A stretch of DNA of 64,000 nt from Staphylococcus shinii (GTDB lineage: Bacteria > Bacillota > Bacilli > Staphylococcales > Staphylococcaceae): assembly GCF_017583065.1 (NCBI RefSeq), contig NZ_JAGEVL010000005.1:372001-436000 (forward strand), read 5' to 3'. The translations under genes were made by a program, and so were the position numbers. Below, in pieces: positions 28,721 through 36,859 of this stretch. The stretch's first letter is position 1, and every line of letters starts with the position of its first letter. Under the pieces are notes generated by a model that ran no database searches, was not told the DNA's origin, and saw nothing but the letters and a program-made list of their open reading frames with translations.

Positions 28721-29590
28721 ATGACACAAAGTGAGAATTTAAAACTTGCACAAAAAGGTGCATATCTGAGTTTAATCGTTTATATCATACTTTCTATTTT
28801 AAAATTTATAGTAGGGTATATCTATGATTCGGCAGCGGTAAGGGCTGATAGTATCAATAATATGACAGATATTATTGTTTCATTAGCAGTTATTATTGGT
28901 TTGAAAATTTCTATTAAACCAGCAGACAAAAACCACCCCTATGGTCATTTAAAATCTGAGAATATTTCATCATTACTGGTTTCGTTTATTATTATGTTTG
29001 TTGGTATTCAAGTAGTAATTGAAAATCTGCCGAATGTATTTTCAAATGAACACAGTACACCGAATGCGGTCACGATTTATGTCAGTGTTATTAGTGGTTT
29101 GATTATGTTAGCCGTTTTTACTATCAACCAAAAGCTTGCAAAGCGTACGAACAGTAGTTCGCTTAATTCAGCAGCCAAAGATAATTTATCAGATGCTTTA
29201 GTTAGTATTGGTACCGCAATAGGTTTAGTATTTACTCAGTTTGGTTTACCGATCATAGATACATTGCTAGCAACTGTTTTAGGTTTGCTTATTATATATA
29301 CAGGTTTCGGTATTTTCAAAGAAGCTATATTTACATTAAGTGATGGATTTAATGAACAGGAGCTAGAAGCATATAAGAATTATGTATTAGACATTGAAGA
29401 AGTGATTGATGTCCATACAATTAAAGGTAGATATCATGGTAGTAGTATTTTCGTTGATGTAACAATCGTTGTAGATTCAGATTTATCATTAGAAGAGGCG
29501 CATCATATTTGTGATAAAGTGGAACAACATATGCATGGTAAAGGTATATCGTCTGTCTATGTACATCCCGAACCTGCATCAATACAGTAA
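28721..29590 (+). CDS. Cation diffusion facilitator (metal/proton antiporter)
   Basis: This is a 289-aa CDF-family exporter with six helices. Metal-site motifs are visible: DSAAVRADSINNMTD in TM2 (Asp pairs), KNHPYGHLKSENISSL, and AAKDNLSDALVSIG in TM5. A cytoplasmic ferredoxin-like domain from about 205 has DVHTIKGRYHGSSIFVDVTI and His residues near the end. It likely exports zinc, manganese or iron. The intergenic space before it (28481-28720) shows no clear metal-regulator box. Confidence 0.9.
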   Translation: MTQSENLKLAQKGAYLSLIVYIILSILKFIVGYIYDSAAVRADSINNMTDIIVSLAVIIGLKISIKPADKNHPYGHLKSENISSLLVSFIIMFVGIQVVIENLPNVFSNEHSTPNAVTIYVSVISGLIMLAVFTINQKLAKRTNSSSLNSAAKDNLSDALVSIGTAIGLVFTQFGLPIIDTLLATVLGLLIIYTGFGIFKEAIFTLSDGFNEQELEAYKNYVLDIEEVIDVHTIKGRYHGSSIFVDVTIVVDSDLSLEEAHHICDKVEQHMHGKGISSVYVHPEPASIQ

Positions 29591-29843
29591 AATCTATTAC
29601 TATAATAAAAAAATATAATTTATCAATTTCAGACAACTGAATTGCTATATAGAAACAACGTTAAAAGCTAATATAGTATTTTGCGTTGTAGTGGGTTAAA
29701 ACAGAAGTTTCAATTGATAATATTAGTTGAGCGATGTTATGAAATTTATATATAAGGTCCTCGTTAATATATTTAAGTAGTGTTTATTAAATTTTACGTA
29801 AGGGCCTTATTTTTTAGTATTTTAATGTAAAATTACATACGGA

Positions 29844-29943
29844 TGCGACGTATTTTGGCACGGCTCATGAGGGAACAACGCAAGCTAAAGACTACAGTCT
29901 GAAGTTGTCCCCTAAGAAAGCGAGTCAACAATGCGAAGTATTG
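29844..29943. repeat. Structured intergenic element with near-identical end repeats
   Basis: ATGCGACGTATT at the left and ATGCGAAGTATT at the right (11 of 12 identical) bracket an 88-base core. The core contains nested inverted repeats: GGGAACAAC with GTTGTCCCC, and AGACTACAGTCT. It is more GC-rich than its surroundings and encodes no ORF. It looks like a dispersed staphylococcal intergenic repeat or a structured RNA. No second copy was seen in this window. Confidence 0.5.
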
Positions 29944-29955
29944 AATAAAAAAATA

Positions 29956-30003
29956 AGCACTTAGATGAATTGAATAGAATCAAATCATCTGAGTGCTATT
30001 TTT
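29956..30003. terminator. Bidirectional terminator between CDF and muramidase genes
   Basis: AGCACTTAGATGA and TCATCTGAGTGCT arms are followed by ATTTTT on the plus strand and a T-rich run on the minus strand. It separates convergent genes. Confidence 0.82.
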
Positions 30004-30121
30004 CTGGGATTTATGTCCAATCTCATATCATTAATACGGAATTAGTCCCTTTTTTATGAATGAGTCCTATGACCCATTCGCTTACTTATATATATTTAAA
30101 CCTAGAAATCAGGTGTAATAC

Positions 30122-30499
30122 TTACCACCAGCCATTAGCTACACGGAAGTCAATCGCTGCGTCAACCGAACCATAACGTTCTTCGGCGTAGTTAATCATA
30201 CCTTTTGTTTGTTCTTCAACTGATCCAGTTCCCCAAGATTCTTTAGTTTGCCCTAAACCTCTATAGCCTAATTCATTTACAGCATCTGGATTGCCACTTG
30301 ATTCTGGCATTACAATATTGTCCCATAAAGCTTTAGTACCGCCTGCTTCAATAAATTGATCATATACATCATTTGTTGATTGTGTTGTTTGTTGTACAGG
30401 TGTTTCAGCTGCGTCAGCTGTTGATACATTTGAACTCACGCCAAATCCAGTTGCTGCAATTGTAATCGACGCGAAAGATGCTAATAATAATTTTTTCAT
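30122..30499 (-). CDS. Secreted small lytic transglycosylase, IsaA/SceD-like
   Basis: This 125-aa secreted protein has a signal peptide ending around TADAAE (residue 30) and then a compact SLT-type domain. The catalytic Glu is in MPESSGNPDAVN, and the C-terminal pattern LGQTKESWGTGSVEEQTKGM and FRVANGWW matches the IsaA/SceD family. It is much shorter than IsaA (about 230 aa) because the linker between the signal and domain is only about 15 residues. It should cleave peptidoglycan outside the cell. GGAGGA precedes the ATG. A WalR-type repeat lies about 310 bases upstream. Confidence 0.82.
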   Translation of the reverse strand: MKKLLLASFASITIAATGFGVSSNVSTADAAETPVQQTTQSTNDVYDQFIEAGGTKALWDNIVMPESSGNPDAVNELGYRGLGQTKESWGTGSVEEQTKGMINYAEERYGSVDAAIDFRVANGWW

Positions 30500-30870
30500 T
30501 GTTAAAAATCCTCCTAATTGATTTTACCTGTGTACGAAAACGAACTATACAGGTTTATATATTTCTTATAATTATCTGTTTTATTTACTTGCTTATACTT
30601 ACTTTCTTAATTCAACGTTTACAACTATAACATCATAAAAGTGCATGTAGGTTACAGTGAAATAAAAATAAAGTATCTTTTGTGAATATAAGAAGACATT
30701 TATTTCAAAAATGTGTGTAAATTGTTATAATTTTAATATATAGAGAAGCAAGATAAATTCGTAAATGCTTTTATGATTGCATTTATGATATATTTCATAA
30801 ATTATTTTCGCTGTAACATTTCTGTAAAAATCAGAAAAATTATATTTTAATTAATGAAAGAAGGAATAAT
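30500..30870. other. Divergent intergenic region between muramidase and gpmA
   Basis: This AT-rich 370-bp region contains the promoters of both divergent genes. The only clear signal is the direct hexamer repeat at 30812-30828. No small gene was found. Confidence 0.5.
30812..30828 (+). promoter_or_regulatory. WalR (YycF)-type direct repeat
   Basis: TGTAAC-N5-TGTAAA matches the WalR consensus TGTWAH-N5-TGTWAH exactly. WalR controls murein hydrolases such as isaA and sceD, which fits the muramidase gene on one side, but the site is closer to gpmA (43 bases before its start). Confidence 0.5.
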
Positions 30871-31557
30871 ATGCCAAAATTAATTTTATGTAGACATGGA
30901 CAAAGCGTCTGGAATGCTGAAAATTTATTTACAGGGTGGGCAGATGTAGATTTATCTGAGCAAGGTAAAAACGAAGCCATTACTTCTGGTAAGAAATTAA
31001 AGGATCAAGGTATCGAAATTGATATTGTATATACTTCTTTACTAGAAAGAGCGATTAAGACTACGTTTCATCTTTTAAATGAATCTGATCAATTGTTCAT
31101 TCCAGTTATAAAATCTTGGAGACTAAATGAAAGACATTATGGTGATTTGCAGGGTTTGAATAAAGATGATGCACGTGAAAAATTTGGCGAAGAACAAGTA
31201 CATATTTGGAGACGCTCTTATGATGTTGCGCCACCTAAGCAAGGTGAAGAACAAAGAAATGATTATTTAAATGATAGAAAATATGAACATTTAGATAGAA
31301 GAGTTATGCCTGAATCAGAAAGTTTGAAAGATACATTAATAAGAGTAATACCTTATTGGAATGACCAAATCTCACAACAACTTTTAGATGGTAAAACAGT
31401 GCTAGTTTCAGCACATGGAAATTCGTTGCGTGCACTAATTAAATACTTAGAAAATGTTTCTGACGAAGATATTATTGGCTATGAAATAAAAACAGGCGCT
31501 CCATTAATATATGAACTGACAGATGATTTACAAGTAATAGACAAGTATTATTTATAA
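30871..31557 (+). CDS. gpmA: 2,3-bisphosphoglycerate-dependent phosphoglycerate mutase
   Basis: This 228-aa cytoplasmic glycolytic enzyme interconverts 3- and 2-phosphoglycerate. The phospho-acceptor is His9 in LILCRHGQSVWN. Further motifs are FTGWADVDLSEQGK, LNERHYGDLQGLNK and VSAHGNSLRALIKYLE (second catalytic His). Length is that of GpmA (dPGM). AGAAGGA precedes the ATG. A strong terminator follows. Confidence 0.95.
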   Translation: MPKLILCRHGQSVWNAENLFTGWADVDLSEQGKNEAITSGKKLKDQGIEIDIVYTSLLERAIKTTFHLLNESDQLFIPVIKSWRLNERHYGDLQGLNKDDAREKFGEEQVHIWRRSYDVAPPKQGEEQRNDYLNDRKYEHLDRRVMPESESLKDTLIRVIPYWNDQISQQLLDGKTVLVSAHGNSLRALIKYLENVSDEDIIGYEIKTGAPLIYELTDDLQVIDKYYL

Positions 31558-31587
31558 TTAAAGGAATAAATAAAATTTATGTAAAAG

Positions 31588-31621
31588 GTCCAAGGCATTT
31601 ATTCATGCCTTGGACCTTTTG
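31588..31621 (+). terminator. Terminator after gpmA
   Basis: GGTCCAAGGCAT and ATGCCTTGGACC arms are followed by TTTT. Confidence 0.9.
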
Positions 31622-31762
31622 TATGTGTATTAACATTTGTATATTTGATTGTTTAGTTATTTAATAATTGAGATTGGGCTTATCAAATCTTTTTAATAAC
31701 TATATTAATATTAGGGATATCACTACCAAATTAATGATTTGTAATAAATAGGAATTGATGAA

Positions 31763-31867
31763 TTATTTATTACGCTTATGCTGTTGAATAATCTTGCGCG
31801 CACGTTTTCTAGTTTTAATGTTTGGGCTATTCAAGTTACGTCGAGCGGTTTGTAAATCTAATTTCAT
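31763..31867 (-). CDS. 34-residue basic protein, DUF3934-like
   Basis: This very small ORF encodes 34 residues, starting MKLDLQTARRNLNSP and ending KIIQQHKRNK, with 12 Lys/Arg. AAGGAGGTC lies 9 bases before the ATG, one of the best ribosome sites in the window. The pattern DLxxAxRxLxSPNIKTRKRAxKIIxxHK is that of the short staphylococcal/bacillary family annotated as DUF3934 or putative metal homeostasis protein. No membrane segment is present. Function is unknown; the basic character would suit RNA or DNA binding. Confidence 0.75.
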   Translation of the reverse strand: MKLDLQTARRNLNSPNIKTRKRARKIIQQHKRNK

Positions 31868-32087
31868 TTGACATGACCTCCTTCACAAAAGTCATTATGG
31901 AGGAAATATACAAAAATGTAAATAGGAATTATTACGATTTATTTCGAAAAGATCAGTTTTATTAATGAGATGTAAAAATTACAATATTTTTGAGTATTTT
32001 TAATGTTATATTTGAAAATTATATGTATAATGCACCAATGTGGCTAATTTCTCAGAGGCTAAACTTAAAGAAATGTAGGAGATAAAA

Positions 32088-33533
32088 ATGACTCAAAAAA
32101 CTAAAATAATAATGATATTGATGATGTTGTTTGGTGGTTTCTTTGGACTTTTAAATGAAACATTGTTGACCACAGCATTACCAAGTATAATGAAAGACTT
32201 TAATATAGATTATACGCAAGTACAATGGCTAACTACAGCATTCTTGTTAACAAACGGTGTCGTTATACCATTATCAGCGATGGTGATACAGCGCTATTCT
32301 ACAAGACAAGTATTTCTAACAGCAATTTCAATATTCTTTATCGGTACGATTATTGCGGGCTTTAGCCCGAACTTTACGATTTTATTAAGTGCAAGAATTG
32401 TGCAAGCACTTGGTTCAGGTATTATGATGCCTTTAATGATGACAACTATACTAGATATATTCGAACCACATGAACGTGGTAAATATATGGGGACTTTTGG
32501 ACTAGTAATTGGATTGGCTCCAGCAATTGGGCCTACTTTATCTGGTTATCTTGTTGAATATTTTGATTGGCGCTCATTGTTCCACGTAGTTGCTCCAATT
32601 GCAGCATTGACGTTTATAGGTGCATTTAAGTTTGTGAAAAACGTAGGGACAAATAGGAAAGCACCGATTGATATATTATCCATTTCCTTATCGGTATTAG
32701 GTTTTGGTGGACTCTTGTATGGTACAAGTTCAATTTCACGTGATGGTTGGAATGATCCCATTGTATTAACATCAGTTATAGGTGGTATAATTCTTGTTGC
32801 GATTTTTATTTTCCGTCAAACAAGATTAGAAACACCGTTACTTGATTTTTCAGTATTTAAAAATAGTCAATTCGCAGTAGGTATTGTTATTATGGCGTTC
32901 ACAATGATATCAATGATAGGTTCAGAGACTGTACTACCAATGTTTGTTCAAAATATAATGAATGATTCAGCACTTCAATCAGGATTGATATTATTGCCTG
33001 GCGCAATCGTAATGGGGATTATGTCTGTAGCTTCAGGATTTTTATATGAAAAGTATGGTGCGAAAATATTAGCGTTTATCGGTATGCTTATCGTAGTAAT
33101 TACAACATCATATTTTGTTATAATGGATGAAAATACTTCTGCAGCAGTGTTAGCAACCGTTTATGCGATTCGTATGATTGGTATTGCACTTGGGTTAATG
33201 CCATTAATGACGCATACAATGAATCAATTATCTCGCGATATGAACGCCCATGGTTCATCTATGACTAACACGGTGCAACAAATATCTGCTTCAATTGGGA
33301 CAGCAGGTTTAATTACAATCATGAGTCAAGTAGCAAAAGATTTCACACCTAATATGAGCGATTACAAAGGCATGGGTAAAAAAGAAATGACTATGCAAAT
33401 ACAACACGAAGCGTTATTAAGTGGTTATCATGCAGCCTTTTGGTTTGCAGTAATTATTTCATTTATTAGTTTAATCAGTGTGTTTATGTTGAAAAGTAAA
33501 CGTAAAATTGAACAAGAACAAGAAAATTTATAA
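32088..33533 (+). CDS. MFS multidrug exporter, DHA2 type (LmrB/EmrB-like)
   Basis: This is a 481-aa exporter with 14 predicted helices. It begins with LLNETLLTTALPSIMKDFNIDYTQ, has the QWLTTAFLLTNGVVIPLSA segment after TM1, and GLAPAIGPTLSGYLVEYFDWRS (motif C) in TM5. GGAGAT precedes the ATG. An ASCH-domain gene begins 10 bases after its stop. Substrates are unknown. Confidence 0.88.
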   Translation: MTQKTKIIMILMMLFGGFFGLLNETLLTTALPSIMKDFNIDYTQVQWLTTAFLLTNGVVIPLSAMVIQRYSTRQVFLTAISIFFIGTIIAGFSPNFTILLSARIVQALGSGIMMPLMMTTILDIFEPHERGKYMGTFGLVIGLAPAIGPTLSGYLVEYFDWRSLFHVVAPIAALTFIGAFKFVKNVGTNRKAPIDILSISLSVLGFGGLLYGTSSISRDGWNDPIVLTSVIGGIILVAIFIFRQTRLETPLLDFSVFKNSQFAVGIVIMAFTMISMIGSETVLPMFVQNIMNDSALQSGLILLPGAIVMGIMSVASGFLYEKYGAKILAFIGMLIVVITTSYFVIMDENTSAAVLATVYAIRMIGIALGLMPLMTHTMNQLSRDMNAHGSSMTNTVQQISASIGTAGLITIMSQVAKDFTPNMSDYKGMGKKEMTMQIQHEALLSGYHAAFWFAVIISFISLISVFMLKSKRKIEQEQENL

Positions 33534-33542
33534 TAATGGAGC

Positions 33543-33899
33543 GTGAGCCTTATAGAACATTCGATGAGATTAAATGATGAACCATTTCAATTAGTAAGAG
33601 AAGGTATAAAGACCGTTGAAGTGAGGTTAAATGATACTAAAAGACAGGGAATACAAAGTGGGGATTTTATTACTTTTACAAATTTAAAATCGACGGAACA
33701 AATAACAGTTAAGGTTATTGGAACTGAAGTGTTCACCTCTTTTCAAGCACTGTTGAATCATTATTCTAATCAAGTGACTGGCTTTAGCAACAATATACAA
33801 TTATCACAAAAATTAGCATCAATTTACCAGATATACTCACAAACCGACGAGTTGGCTTACGGGGCGCTAGCGATTGAACTCCAATTAATTAGTAAGTAG
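33543..33899 (+). CDS. ASCH domain protein
   Basis: This 118-aa cytoplasmic protein has the ASCH (PUA-like) fold: MRLNDEPFQLVREGIKTVEVRL at the start of the domain, then QSGDFITFTN and VTGFSNN. ASCH domains bind RNA or nucleotides; some (YqfB) hydrolyse N4-acetylcytidine. The start is uncertain: a GTG at 33543 touches the GGAG site, while ATG at 33564 lacks one, so translation is probably coupled to the pump gene ending 10 bases upstream. The link between pump and ASCH protein is unexplained. Confidence 0.75.
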   Translation: MSLIEHSMRLNDEPFQLVREGIKTVEVRLNDTKRQGIQSGDFITFTNLKSTEQITVKVIGTEVFTSFQALLNHYSNQVTGFSNNIQLSQKLASIYQIYSQTDELAYGALAIELQLISK

Positions 33900-33935
33900 T
33901 TTCAATCATATAAAATAGACTAAATGATATAACTC

Positions 33936-34030
33936 AAAACACCCATTCATTACTTTAGCATGTAGCTAAAAGTTGGCTTTCAAGCCTAACCTTTAAGCAG
34001 TACATAGCTAATAGAATGAATGGGTGTTTT
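33936..34030. repeat. Branched intergenic inverted-repeat element / bidirectional terminator
   Basis: A perfect 16-bp stem, AAAACACCCATTCATT at the left with its exact complement AATGAATGGGTGTTTT at the right, closes a 63-base loop. The loop holds two further hairpins: TTAGC-ATGTA-GCTAA and GGCTT-TC-AAGCC. T runs flank both ends, so it can terminate both convergent transcripts (ASCH gene and fmhA-like gene). The branched internal structure is more than a terminator needs. Confidence 0.7.
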
Positions 34031-34059
34031 TATAGATTTGGTTATTTCATATGTGTTTG

Positions 34060-35292
34060 TTATAATTTACCAATTAATTTACCCAATTTGTATAATACAG
34101 GTCTGACAGGTTTTACAAAGTCACCGATATATTCTTCAACGTGCGCGTTAAATCCTTTTTTAAATTGCTGTACACCGTAATCAATTGCGGTATCACTAAA
34201 ATCACCGGTGATACCATAAAAATTATAGCGCTCAATACCATGTGCTTTAGCGAACTTTATCATTTCCCATTGTAATTTATAAGCACCCATATAGGCATTG
34301 TATGTTGGATTTGAACCACTGGATAAATAATATACTTCGTAATCATTATAAATATATATGGCAGCAGCTAAGTCTAATATTGAACCATCTGATGCAATAG
34401 TAGTTTCTGTATCATTAATTTTACGCTGTAGGCTAGTGATTTGCTGCATGAGTTGTGTTCGTTTCGTTTTTTGTTTTTTAGAATTTGGACTCTCTTCTAA
34501 TGCAACTTCTGCATCTTTCAATTGGCTGTGTAGTGAATCTAACTTTTTAATTAAATCATCCTTATATTCATTCAAATCAATATACGCTAATTGTATAGAG
34601 GCATACTCCTGATAGTCTTTTTGTAATTGTTCAAAATATTGCTGATTTCTAAAACTAAAGCCATGCTTTTCTTCAGCCATGTGAAATAGTTTGAAAAAAC
34701 GACTTGTTTCATCGATAGGTAATTGACGTACTTTAACACCCATTTCTTCAGTTTTTTTGATGTTACGTCGTGTTTGATAATCCATTTCTTTTAAAAGCTG
34801 CTGTTCTGATTTATCTTTTAAATCAAGTACAGATAACCAACGAATCTGGCTTGTTTTGGAATAGCCTACAGGTAGCCCTTGGTGTTGATATCCTAATTGG
34901 TTTAAAGTACGTATTAGCATTCTATTATCATAAGACTGTAATATTTCACCATCAGCATTTCTTAAATTTTCTAAAATATATGGATCAAGTAAGACATAAA
35001 GACAATTATGTTGTTTTAAGTAATGAGTTAGTGATTTAAAAAAGAAATTAACTAATGAAATATCGGAATAATCGAGTATGGGACCACGTTGACTATAAAA
35101 GTATTTAAAAAATTTAAGAGCGCGTGCCTCTGTAAACATACCTGCAGCAATAACATTCCCATCGTCATTTTTAACGCCTAATAAATGAGCTTGTTGTTGA
35201 GCTTCATAATTTATACGTGTTTGGGTATAGTGTGAAAAGTGTTTGTGTGTGAATTTTTCAAACTCTTCAGGAGTAATCTTCACAAATAACAT
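34060..35292 (-). CDS. fmhA: FemABX-family aminoacyltransferase, FmhA-like
   Basis: This is a 410-aa cytoplasmic peptidoglycan aminoacyltransferase that adds amino acids from charged tRNA to lipid II stem peptides. Two GNAT-like halves are interrupted by a coiled-coil arm (about 235-295, EYKDDLIKKLDSLHSQLKDA and QQITSLQRKINDTET). The C-terminal YYLSSGSNPTYNAYMGAYKLQWEMI motif is diagnostic. The start is ATG 35292 behind AAGGAGG. Its position after gpmA and an MFS pump resembles S. aureus fmhA as I recall it, hence the symbol. Serine-adding activity is described for some Fmh proteins. Confidence 0.85.
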   Translation of the reverse strand: MLFVKITPEEFEKFTHKHFSHYTQTRINYEAQQQAHLLGVKNDDGNVIAAGMFTEARALKFFKYFYSQRGPILDYSDISLVNFFFKSLTHYLKQHNCLYVLLDPYILENLRNADGEILQSYDNRMLIRTLNQLGYQHQGLPVGYSKTSQIRWLSVLDLKDKSEQQLLKEMDYQTRRNIKKTEEMGVKVRQLPIDETSRFFKLFHMAEEKHGFSFRNQQYFEQLQKDYQEYASIQLAYIDLNEYKDDLIKKLDSLHSQLKDAEVALEESPNSKKQKTKRTQLMQQITSLQRKINDTETTIASDGSILDLAAAIYIYNDYEVYYLSSGSNPTYNAYMGAYKLQWEMIKFAKAHGIERYNFYGITGDFSDTAIDYGVQQFKKGFNAHVEEYIGDFVKPVRPVLYKLGKLIGKL

Positions 35293-35542
35293 TGTTTTTG
35301 CCTCCTTAAACGACAATATCTTAATAATAAGTTGGGTGATACATATTCATTATATCAAAAGTATTGTTGAATAACATAAATTTTGCTACGCATATATTTG
35401 CGGTGAAGTCATGTGTTTAATTGCAAATTAATATAGTATATTTTATATAATCGGTGTATGATATGATTTACGGTGATAATGTATATTAAACTATCTACTT
35501 GGAATGGATAAATGGATAGGTTTTAGGAGTGAGTTTCATACT

Positions 35543-35911
35543 ATGAAAAAGTTATTGATTTTACTTGCTATATTTGGACTAGTACTTGCTGGATGTAGCA
35601 GTGGAAAATATGCTGATAAAATAGATAAAGCAGTAAATAAGCAACAGCAATATCAAAAAAACCTTGCTAAACAACATAAAGGTGACGTCGAGCGTAAATT
35701 CGATAAAAAAGACGCCAATATTTACGTTAATGAAAAAGGGAAATACGTTACAATCGCTTATAAACCATTAAAAAATGATGCGGAAATTCATTATTTTACT
35801 TATAAGTTTGAAGATGGAAAAGCAAAATATGTAAAGAACTTTAATACTAAAGGTTATTTGCACAAAAATGAACCAGACTATAAAGAAGAGAATATGGATC
35901 TTGAAGAATAA
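35543..35911 (+). CDS. Cystatin-like fold lipoprotein (DUF4467)
   Basis: This 122-aa lipoprotein has a signal peptide ending LAGC (Cys18). The rest is a lysine-rich cystatin-like domain with KYADKIDKAVNKQQQYQKNL and DANIYVNEKGKYVTIAYKPL, as in staphylococcal DUF4467 proteins. The frame is open from 35504, but AGGAGTG precedes ATG 35543 and the signal peptide starts there. It is probably cotranscribed with dsbA 41 bases downstream. Its role is unknown; it is exposed on the outer membrane face. Confidence 0.83.
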   Translation: MKKLLILLAIFGLVLAGCSSGKYADKIDKAVNKQQQYQKNLAKQHKGDVERKFDKKDANIYVNEKGKYVTIAYKPLKNDAEIHYFTYKFEDGKAKYVKNFNTKGYLHKNEPDYKEENMDLEE

Positions 35912-35952
35912 CCAATAATACAAGAACGAGTTAGAGGTGTACTAATAGGAAT

Positions 35953-36555
35953 ATGAGAAAGTTATGGTTAAGTATAGGATTAGTAGCTATTATGATATTA
36001 GTCACAGCATGTTCAAGTGATCAACATGTACATAAAGATGATAAAACAGATGAAAATGGCAAAATTAAAATAATCGAATATGGTGATTTTAAATGTCCAT
36101 ATTGTAAAAAAGTAGAAACTAATGTAATGCCTAAATTAAAAAAGGATTACATCGATAAAGACAAGGTAGACTACCAATTTGTAAATATGGCATTTTTAGG
36201 TGATGACTCTATTATAGGTTCAAGAGCTGGTCACGCGATTAAGCACGTTGCACCTGATCAATATTTAACATTTCAAAAGTTAATGTTTGAGCAGCAGCCA
36301 GATTCTGAAAAGGAATGGATTAATAAATCATTAGTAGATAATCAAATAGATAAATTACCGATAAACCAAGATATGAAAAATAAAATTAAAAATGAATACA
36401 CAACGCCAGACAGTAAAGCTTGGAAAGCTGCAAAGAAAGATCAACAACAAGCTAAAGAACATCATGTTGAGACAGCACCAACTGTATATGTCGCCGGTGA
36501 AAAATTAGAAGATCCTTATAAATATAAAAATTATAAAAAATTATTAGATAAATAA
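35953..36555 (+). CDS. dsbA: DsbA, thiol-disulfide oxidoreductase lipoprotein
   Basis: This is a 200-aa extracytoplasmic disulfide oxidase of staphylococcal type. The lipobox is VTAC (Cys20). The thioredoxin-fold active site is CPYC (48-51) in EYGDFKCPYCKKVE, and the cis-proline loop is HVETAPTVYVAGEK near the C-terminus. Membrane-anchored DsbA without a DsbB partner is known from S. aureus. It follows the DUF4467 lipoprotein gene and is closed by a terminator at 36695. Confidence 0.88.
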   Translation: MRKLWLSIGLVAIMILVTACSSDQHVHKDDKTDENGKIKIIEYGDFKCPYCKKVETNVMPKLKKDYIDKDKVDYQFVNMAFLGDDSIIGSRAGHAIKHVAPDQYLTFQKLMFEQQPDSEKEWINKSLVDNQIDKLPINQDMKNKIKNEYTTPDSKAWKAAKKDQQQAKEHHVETAPTVYVAGEKLEDPYKYKNYKKLLDK

Positions 36556-36694
36556 TCTTGGCTTATATATGCATGATACAGTGAATCATAGTTATTTATA
36601 ATAAGAACTTCATCAGTAGTGTTTTACTGTAGTTGGAGTACATTACTAAATATAAATATTCTATGAATTACTAATATAGACTTATTTAGTAGGA

Positions 36695-36748
36695 GTGGCA
36701 TAACCAAACTTATTAGAAAACATAAGTTATTGTTATGCCGCTTTTTTT
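36695..36748 (+). terminator. Terminator after dsbA
   Basis: GGCATAAC and GTTATGCC arms with an inner ACTTAT/ATAAGT stem are followed by T7. It lies 140 bases beyond the dsbA stop. Confidence 0.85.
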
Positions 36749-36759
36749 AATATTTTTTA

Positions 36760-36778
36760 AATCGTAAAAGTTACGATT
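36760..36778. promoter_or_regulatory. Zur box 1 upstream of adcA
   Basis: AATCGTAA-N3-TTACGATT is a perfect palindrome and matches the core of the staphylococcal Zur consensus (AATCGTAATNATTACGATT). It sits 17 bases upstream of the -35 element. Confidence 0.75.
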
Positions 36779-36794
36779 AATTCCCTGTTTGCTA

Positions 36795-36823
36795 TTGCAC
36801 TTTAGCAAAAAGAAGCTTATAAT
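36795..36823 (+). promoter_or_regulatory. adcA promoter, TTGCAC-N17-TATAAT
   Basis: A -35 TTGCAC at 36795-36800 and a perfect -10 TATAAT at 36818-36823 with the ideal 17-base spacer lie between the two Zur boxes. Confidence 0.75.
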
Positions 36824-36827
36824 TATA

Positions 36828-36846
36828 AATCGTAATAATTACTATT
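36828..36846. promoter_or_regulatory. Zur box 2 at the adcA transcription start
   Basis: AATCGTAA-N3-TTACTATT is the same palindrome with one mismatch, starting 5 bases after the -10 element. Bound Zur would cover the start site, so this is the likely repressing operator. Confidence 0.75.
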
Positions 36847-36859
36847 TGGGGGTTTAGAA

